Shown here one piece after another: positions 4,717 to 8,871 of a stretch of 8,871 nucleotides of DNA. The notes under the pieces are model-generated. The model had not been told where the DNA came from. It did no database searches and saw nothing but the letters and a program-made list of their open reading frames with translations. The stretch covers positions 1-8,871 of the forward strand of contig JBOFGS010000016.1 of NCBI GenBank assembly GCA_051649245.1, given 5' to 3'. Position numbers and translations under genes: made by a program. Source of the DNA: Brevinema_A sp051649245. GTDB taxonomy: Bacteria > Spirochaetota > Brevinematia > Brevinematales > Brevinemataceae. Every line of letters starts with the position of its first letter. The stretch's first letter is position 1.

Positions 4717-6564
4717 ATGCAGCCGTCTAAGAAGAATATACAAAATTTAATGAGTATTCAACACGATAAGTTTGTAATTCCATATTTTCAGCGTTCTTAT
4801 GTTTGGGATAAAAAAAATTGGGATGCATGGATTGATACACTTAATGACCTTCTAATATATCCAGAAAATTCTTCGACTACTTTCATAGGGTCGATTATAT
4901 TAAAAGTATCCAAAAGAGCATCTCAAGGAAGACCTAATCAATTTTTAATTATTGATGGTCAACAACGTTTCACAACATCACTAATATTTCTTAAAGCATG
5001 CTCTGATATTAGCGATAATCTGAAAGACGAATTTAAAAAATATTCTCATTGTGATGATTGCAGTAAAAAATCTTTAAAACTTGAAAATTCACATCTAGAT
5101 AAAGATATGCTCAAGCAAATTTTAGACTCATCTTCACCTTTAGATATTCAGAAAGATCTTGATGAAGTTATGCCTTTTATTTTAGGTCAGCAAAGAACAC
5201 GTAAAAAGTTTAAATATCCACATCGTTTATTACAAGCTTACTGGTATTTTTATAAAATTATTAACTCTGGTAAATTGAGTGAAGAAAGTGAACAAGAAAA
5301 TCCTTCTTCACTTGCTCACAAACTATTTTTCTTTGTTGTTGATAACTTAGAATTAATTTCTATTGAATTAGAAGAAAATGAAAATGAACAAAAAATCTTT
5401 GATACAATTAACTCGCTAGGAGTACATCTTAGTACTGCTGAAATCTGTAAAAACGATATTTTCTTAAAAATTGAAGATGAAACCTTAAGATTAAATAGTT
5501 ATAATGAATACTGGAAAGATATTTTTGAAGGAGAGCATACAAATTTTTGGAATACCCCTATCACTGTTGGTCGCCTTACAAGAACCCACTTAGACTCTTT
5601 TCTACATTCGTTTTTGGTTATTAACCAACCACCCACTAAAAACTATATCAAACATGAGGAATTACTAACAGAGTATAAAAGTTACTTACATTCTAAAAAG
5701 TCAGATCAAGACTATATTGACCTATTAAAAGATATGATGTCATATGCTAAATCTTATTTCAGTATATTTAGCTTTAAAGAAAGCTTGCTTTATAGTGATT
5801 ATAAAACTCGCCTCATGATACTAGTAGAAAAATTAGATGTTAAAAGCTTATATCCATTATTGATATTTATTGGAAATAAAACAAATATTAATACCTCTAA
5901 TGAAAACACACAATTACTAACAGTGCTTTTTAAATATATTGAATGCTTCATTGTAAGACGATTTTTAACTCAAGAAGATGAAAAGAGCTATACAAGGTTA
6001 TTTACTTCTTGGATAAAAAAACTACAATCAACTGATATGAAGCTCTGGCAAGAAACCTTGAAAAATGAAATTACAAATACACAATTCCAAAATATCAGTA
6101 GAAATTATCCTGACGACGATAAAATCAAAGCAATTGATCAGATACAATATCGGACAAAACATAAATCTCTCACTGCTATTTTACTTGTAATTGAAGCATA
6201 TCGCAGAAAAGATCCTCGTCAACAGTCCCAAGAAGTGCCTATCCTTCAAAAGATGACTTTAGAGCATATCATACCTCAAAAATGGGAAACTAATTGGAGT
6301 GATATCATTAGTGAAGGTTCTGAATATTATATTTACTATCTAGGAAATTTTTCACTTGTGACACAATCTCTGAACTCGTCTATGAAAAATTTAGACTGGT
6401 TTGATAAAGATAATAAAGAAGGAAAATTTAGTAAACTCAAATCTTTTGCTCATGATTTCAAAATCAATAGCGATATATTAAAAGACTCTAAACCATCTCT
6501 ACAAGATATTCAAACTAGAAGTTCAAATCTTATCACAGATATTATTAATATATGGTCTATATAA
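4717..6564 (+). CDS. DUF262/DUF1524 (GmrSD-like) type IV restriction family protein
   Basis: A complete 615-residue protein. The N-terminal DUF262 (ParB-like nuclease fold) domain shows IPYFQRSYVW (21-30) and the hallmark DGQQR (80-84), followed by FTT. In GmrS- and SspE-type proteins this motif is linked to nucleotide binding and hydrolysis. The middle carries FDTINSLGVHLSTAEICKNDIF, the usual end of the DUF262 core, then a helical linker. The C-terminal DUF1524 (HNH/His-Me finger) domain has LEHIIPQ (515-521, His517 the likely catalytic base), then YLGNFSLV (about 541-548) and the following Asn-rich helix. The family cleaves or nicks modified foreign DNA (for example glucosylated 5-hydroxymethylcytosine for GmrSD, phosphorothioate for SspE); the substrate here cannot be told from sequence. 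It stands alone, with its own promoter and RBS, and converges with the RM/Panacea operon. All key motifs are present. Confidence 0.9.
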   Translation: MQPSKKNIQNLMSIQHDKFVIPYFQRSYVWDKKNWDAWIDTLNDLLIYPENSSTTFIGSIILKVSKRASQGRPNQFLIIDGQQRFTTSLIFLKACSDISDNLKDEFKKYSHCDDCSKKSLKLENSHLDKDMLKQILDSSSPLDIQKDLDEVMPFILGQQRTRKKFKYPHRLLQAYWYFYKIINSGKLSEESEQENPSSLAHKLFFFVVDNLELISIELEENENEQKIFDTINSLGVHLSTAEICKNDIFLKIEDETLRLNSYNEYWKDIFEGEHTNFWNTPITVGRLTRTHLDSFLHSFLVINQPPTKNYIKHEELLTEYKSYLHSKKSDQDYIDLLKDMMSYAKSYFSIFSFKESLLYSDYKTRLMILVEKLDVKSLYPLLIFIGNKTNINTSNENTQLLTVLFKYIECFIVRRFLTQEDEKSYTRLFTSWIKKLQSTDMKLWQETLKNEITNTQFQNISRNYPDDDKIKAIDQIQYRTKHKSLTAILLVIEAYRRKDPRQQSQEVPILQKMTLEHIIPQKWETNWSDIISEGSEYYIYYLGNFSLVTQSLNSSMKNLDWFDKDNKEGKFSKLKSFAHDFKINSDILKDSKPSLQDIQTRSSNLITDIINIWSI

Positions 6565-6603
6565 ATCAAAAAACATCACCCGATTAAGGTGGTGTTTTTT
6601 GAT
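6565..6603. terminator. bidirectional intrinsic terminator between convergent genes
   Basis: A 16-bp inverted repeat (6565-6580 with 6588-6603, one G-U wobble) and a 7-base loop. Six A flank the GC-rich half (CATCACC/GGTGGTG) on one side and six T on the other, so both strands read stem plus T-run. It begins right after the stop of the DUF262 gene and ends 1 base before the stop of the opposite gene. Confidence 0.9.
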
Positions 6604-6604
6604 T

Positions 6605-6952
6605 CTATGCTGATTCTTTCCATTTAATACCACATGAAGATGAAATTTGATCTTTAAGCTCCCTAAAAAAAGCATTTTTATCACCAATGTTATTAAGTAT
6701 GGCTTTTGGTAAATGAATAGTATACTCATGCTTGGTAGACAAAGCATCAAACATTTCTTTAAATATTTTTTTTAACTCAGTGATATATGTTTTATTATCT
6801 ATATGAGATTTATCTGTATAGTATTTTCTACTAAGTAATTTACAACGACTAGCTAAATAATCTACTTTTTCATTTATTGACATTCCAGATATTGCATTAT
6901 ATGTGTCTTGACAATTTTCAGAAATCTGAATAATATTATTATATCTAGGCAT
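6605..6952 (-). CDS. hypothetical protein overlapping the Panacea gene; candidate toxin
   Basis: A 115-residue protein from the ATG at 6952. The longer reading to 6979 would use a TTG inside the upstream gene and is less likely. Its ATG lies within the end of the Panacea gene, with an 8-base overlap (ATGCCTAG), so translation is almost certainly coupled. The sequence is soluble: a helical N-terminal half (EKVDYLASRCKLLSRKYY) and Lys-rich middle (ITELKKIFKEMFDAL), then a short IHLPKAILNNIG segment and a final helix (FFRELKDQISSSC). No signal peptide, membrane segment or known toxin motif was seen. Panacea proteins are antitoxin domains paired with many unrelated toxins, so position alone makes this the candidate toxin. 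It could instead be an extra antitoxin subunit. It ends 1 base from the shared terminator. Confidence 0.7.
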   Translation of the reverse strand: MPRYNNIIQISENCQDTYNAISGMSINEKVDYLASRCKLLSRKYYTDKSHIDNKTYITELKKIFKEMFDALSTKHEYTIHLPKAILNNIGDKNAFFRELKDQISSSCGIKWKESA

Positions 6953-7526
6953 TGTCCACTTTCCACAATTGTTGTTCAACGTAGTTTGTGAAATCTGGAT
7001 ATTGATCTATAAGAGCAGTATAAAATTTCAGCATATCTTTATCTGTCATCTCCCCAACTTTGTTTTTTCGCCCTACGATAGGTTCAGATTCTCTCTTATT
7101 GTATTTTGCATTCCATTCTGGGGTGTGAGTAAGATCACTTAAAATATTGCTATTTAACGGATATAGCTTTTTTTCTATAGCATTTTCCATTATATCAACT
7201 AATTCATCGGATACCATTTTATAGTACTCCAAATTATCCAAATCTAATTTCTTAGGTTTTTTAGTAATACCTTTCTTACCTATTTGAATATCATAGATTT
7301 TTTCAATAATTGGACCTTGCCTATATGCTTGAAAGACATCACGGAAAATTGGCATACCATAAAAATATAATGATAGTGTTTGTATAGTATATAGAACTTT
7401 TTGCTCTAAGATTTGCTTTTGATGATCAGTTAAGTTTTGATCTTTAACGTTCTTTTCAATTAAAAGGTGAATTTTTTCATAAAGTAAGTAATCAGCAGGT
7501 GGTAAATTATCAAATGCTTTTTTCAT
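6945..7526 (-). CDS. Panacea (DUF4065, SocA-like) antitoxin domain protein
   Basis: A 193-residue protein starting at an ATG behind a purine-rich GAGAGAAG. Signature blocks of the Panacea/DUF4065 domain are visible. The helix LYTIQTLSLYFYG is followed by MPIFRDVFQAYRQGPIIEKIYD (58-79), where the YRQGP corresponds to the usual W-x-YGPV. LSDLTHTPEWNAKY (129-142) corresponds to the LS-x-LTH-x-x-x-PW motif. The family includes the phage-encoded GepA-type proteins, SocA (proteolytic adaptor and antitoxin) and PanA, a chaperone-like domain that neutralises diverse toxins. About 40 extra N-terminal residues precede the core. The gene starts 30 bases after the stop of the methyltransferase/RM gene and overlaps the next gene by 8 bases, so the three form one operon. 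The antitoxin role is inferred from family and context. Confidence 0.8.
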   Translation of the reverse strand: MKKAFDNLPPADYLLYEKIHLLIEKNVKDQNLTDHQKQILEQKVLYTIQTLSLYFYGMPIFRDVFQAYRQGPIIEKIYDIQIGKKGITKKPKKLDLDNLEYYKMVSDELVDIMENAIEKKLYPLNSNILSDLTHTPEWNAKYNKRESEPIVGRKNKVGEMTDKDMLKFYTALIDQYPDFTNYVEQQLWKVDNA

Positions 7527-7556
7527 TCTTCTCTCTTTTCTTTAATTATATTAAAA

Positions 7557-8871
7557 TTATTCATTCTCCACCACTCGAATCTCATCCTCAGTGAGTCCAT
7601 ACATTTGGTAGACTAGCCTATCGATTTGCCGATCTAGTGCTTCGATTTGGAGTTTGGTGGTGTCGTTTTTATCGTCTTTTTGTAGTTCGAGCATGAGCTG
7701 GACTTTAGAGACGAGGTCATCATGCAGAGCCTTATCTTTTTTATTAGTGAGGTCTAGCGTAGGTATAGGGAACTGTTCTATATCCTTAATAACAACTCTA
7801 GGAAATAATTTTCTAGAAGATTTAAATAACGCATTATCCAACCAAAAAGATGTTATCTTTGAATTAATAATACCTAGTACAAATAAGGAATCAATTTGTT
7901 CAAACTCTCTAATAATTTTCACACTTTGTTCATTAAATAAAGGTTCTGTTGTATATACAGCGTTAATCAAATAGGGATATTTTGCAATAACTTGTCTCAC
8001 CAGTATTCTTGGCTCAAGAAAAAGCTCTTTCTTTCTAGGAGCTGCTAACCATTCTCCATAAGAAATCCAATTATCACTCCATTCAAGATTATATCTTTTC
8101 ACATCTGAACCGAGTAGCATTTTTTGATAACTATCATCTTGTTTAAGATTAGCGAAATATTTATTAGTTGCTTTTTCTTCACCTGTTTGAGGCGGTTTAC
8201 CCTTACCCTCTTCATACATTTTAAGGCCATCAGAAACTGTAACGTATTGAGACAAAGGTTTTGAGAGCTCATTCATCTTATCCATAATCTTAGGGACAGG
8301 ATTGTTTGGGTCGAGGCATTGGGTGGTATTGATAATATAGTTTTTCGTTAAAAGCTCTGTAAAATCCCCACTAACTAGCTGAAAGGCACCGTTTCGGAGT
8401 TCGCCCATACTGTGCCTAGTTGTGTGTTGATATTCTTTACCAAAAATTAAAATACAGATGTCGACATTCGCTCCACTAAAGACCTTATCAAAACTATTAA
8501 CAATATGTAAATAGCTCATTTCATCCACTAAAAAACGTCTAAAACGATCAAAAGAATTAATCGTCAGACAGTTATTCGGAATGATATAGCCCACTAATCC
8601 CTTTGCCTTGACAAGAGTTGAGGCTCTTTCTGTGAACATGAGATACGTATTAAGCTGGTACTCAGAAATAGGATAATGTTTGTAATAATAGTTTTTTTGT
8701 TGCTCTGTGAACATATTATTTCGTGCAAAAATATAAGGAGGATTCCCCACCACTACATCAAAACCGCCTTTTTTGAAGATTTCAGGAAATTCGTCTTGCC
8801 AGTTAAAAACCTTGATCTTGTGTTGTTCTTTTTTATCAAATAAGCTCACTTGTATATTGTCAAGATAGTCT
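7557..8871 (-). CDS. Eco57I-like DNA adenine methyltransferase / type IIG restriction-modification protein, partial
   Basis: The frame runs to the window edge, so the N-terminus is missing; the GTG at 8849 is internal. Visible from the left are the motif QDEFPEIFKKGGFDVVVGNPPY, with the catalytic NPPY of N6-adenine methyltransferases, and the later parts of the MTase fold (KGLVGYIIPNN, FSGANVDICILIFG). These are followed by a TaqI-like C-terminal specificity domain (EPRILVRQVI, LFNEQSVKII, LGIINSKITSFWL, and FPRVVIKDIEQFPIP before the end). It closes with a helical tail, LDRQIDRLVYQMYGLTEDEI, typical of this family. About 438 residues are visible. Full-length relatives have 900-1200, often with an N-terminal nuclease domain, so whether this is a type IIG enzyme or a methyltransferase-only protein cannot be decided here. 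The Panacea pair follows after 30 bases in the same direction. Confidence 0.88.
   Translation of the reverse strand, partial: DYLDNIQVSLFDKKEQHKIKVFNWQDEFPEIFKKGGFDVVVGNPPYIFARNNMFTEQQKNYYYKHYPISEYQLNTYLMFTERASTLVKAKGLVGYIIPNNCLTINSFDRFRRFLVDEMSYLHIVNSFDKVFSGANVDICILIFGKEYQHTTRHSMGELRNGAFQLVSGDFTELLTKNYIINTTQCLDPNNPVPKIMDKMNELSKPLSQYVTVSDGLKMYEEGKGKPPQTGEEKATNKYFANLKQDDSYQKMLLGSDVKRYNLEWSDNWISYGEWLAAPRKKELFLEPRILVRQVIAKYPYLINAVYTTEPLFNEQSVKIIREFEQIDSLFVLGIINSKITSFWLDNALFKSSRKLFPRVVIKDIEQFPIPTLDLTNKKDKALHDDLVSKVQLMLELQKDDKNDTTKLQIEALDRQIDRLVYQMYGLTEDEIRVVENE

Noticed and set aside
6952..6979. Longer N-terminus of the candidate toxin starting at TTG 6979.
   Set aside because: A normal ATG at 6952 overlapping the upstream stop is the more likely start.
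7654..7974. Plus-strand ORF of 106 aa inside the methyltransferase gene.
   Set aside because: Antisense to the conserved specificity domain; a shadow frame.

Overview
The window is AT-rich (roughly 30% GC by eye) and comes from a diderm bacterium: it encodes two outer-membrane beta-barrel type proteins and a lipoprotein. Shine-Dalgarno sites are clear (for example before the gene at 4717) and promoters are of the classical TTGACA/TATAAT type, which argues for a proteobacterium and against Bacteroidetes. The recombinase/DUF2924 cassette is of a type best known from Alphaproteobacteria and their phages. Several genes are broken by frameshift, in-frame stop or deletion, which fits a host-associated lineage undergoing genome reduction. 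The taxonomic placement is inference.

Left part (1-2672), all on the minus strand: a lipoprotein gene split by one in-frame TAA (2672 to 1860), an unrecognised protein whose open frame starts without an ATG (1737/1506 to 958), a beta-barrel protein with two -1 frameshifts (937 to 325), and a second short beta-barrel protein (295 to 23).

Middle part (2673-4576): back-to-back consensus promoters. The minus one serves the lipoprotein. The plus one has no gene ahead of it but is followed about 155 bases later by a strong intrinsic terminator, which together define a candidate small RNA of about 184 nt. A 45-aa minus-strand ORF follows. Then come the remains of a mobile-element cassette on the minus strand: a KilA-N protein, a DUF2924 fragment, and a large serine recombinase that has lost its N-terminus and its whole middle.

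Right part (4577-8871): a defence cluster. On the plus strand is a stand-alone DUF262/DUF1524 protein (GmrSD-like type IV restriction family) with its own promoter and RBS. It converges, on a shared bidirectional terminator, with a minus-strand operon. That operon consists of an Eco57I-like DNA methyltransferase/type IIG restriction-modification protein (cut by the window edge), a Panacea/DUF4065 antitoxin-like protein, and an overlapping 115-aa protein of unknown family that is the natural candidate for the partner toxin. This last pair is the best candidate for an undescribed system in the window.
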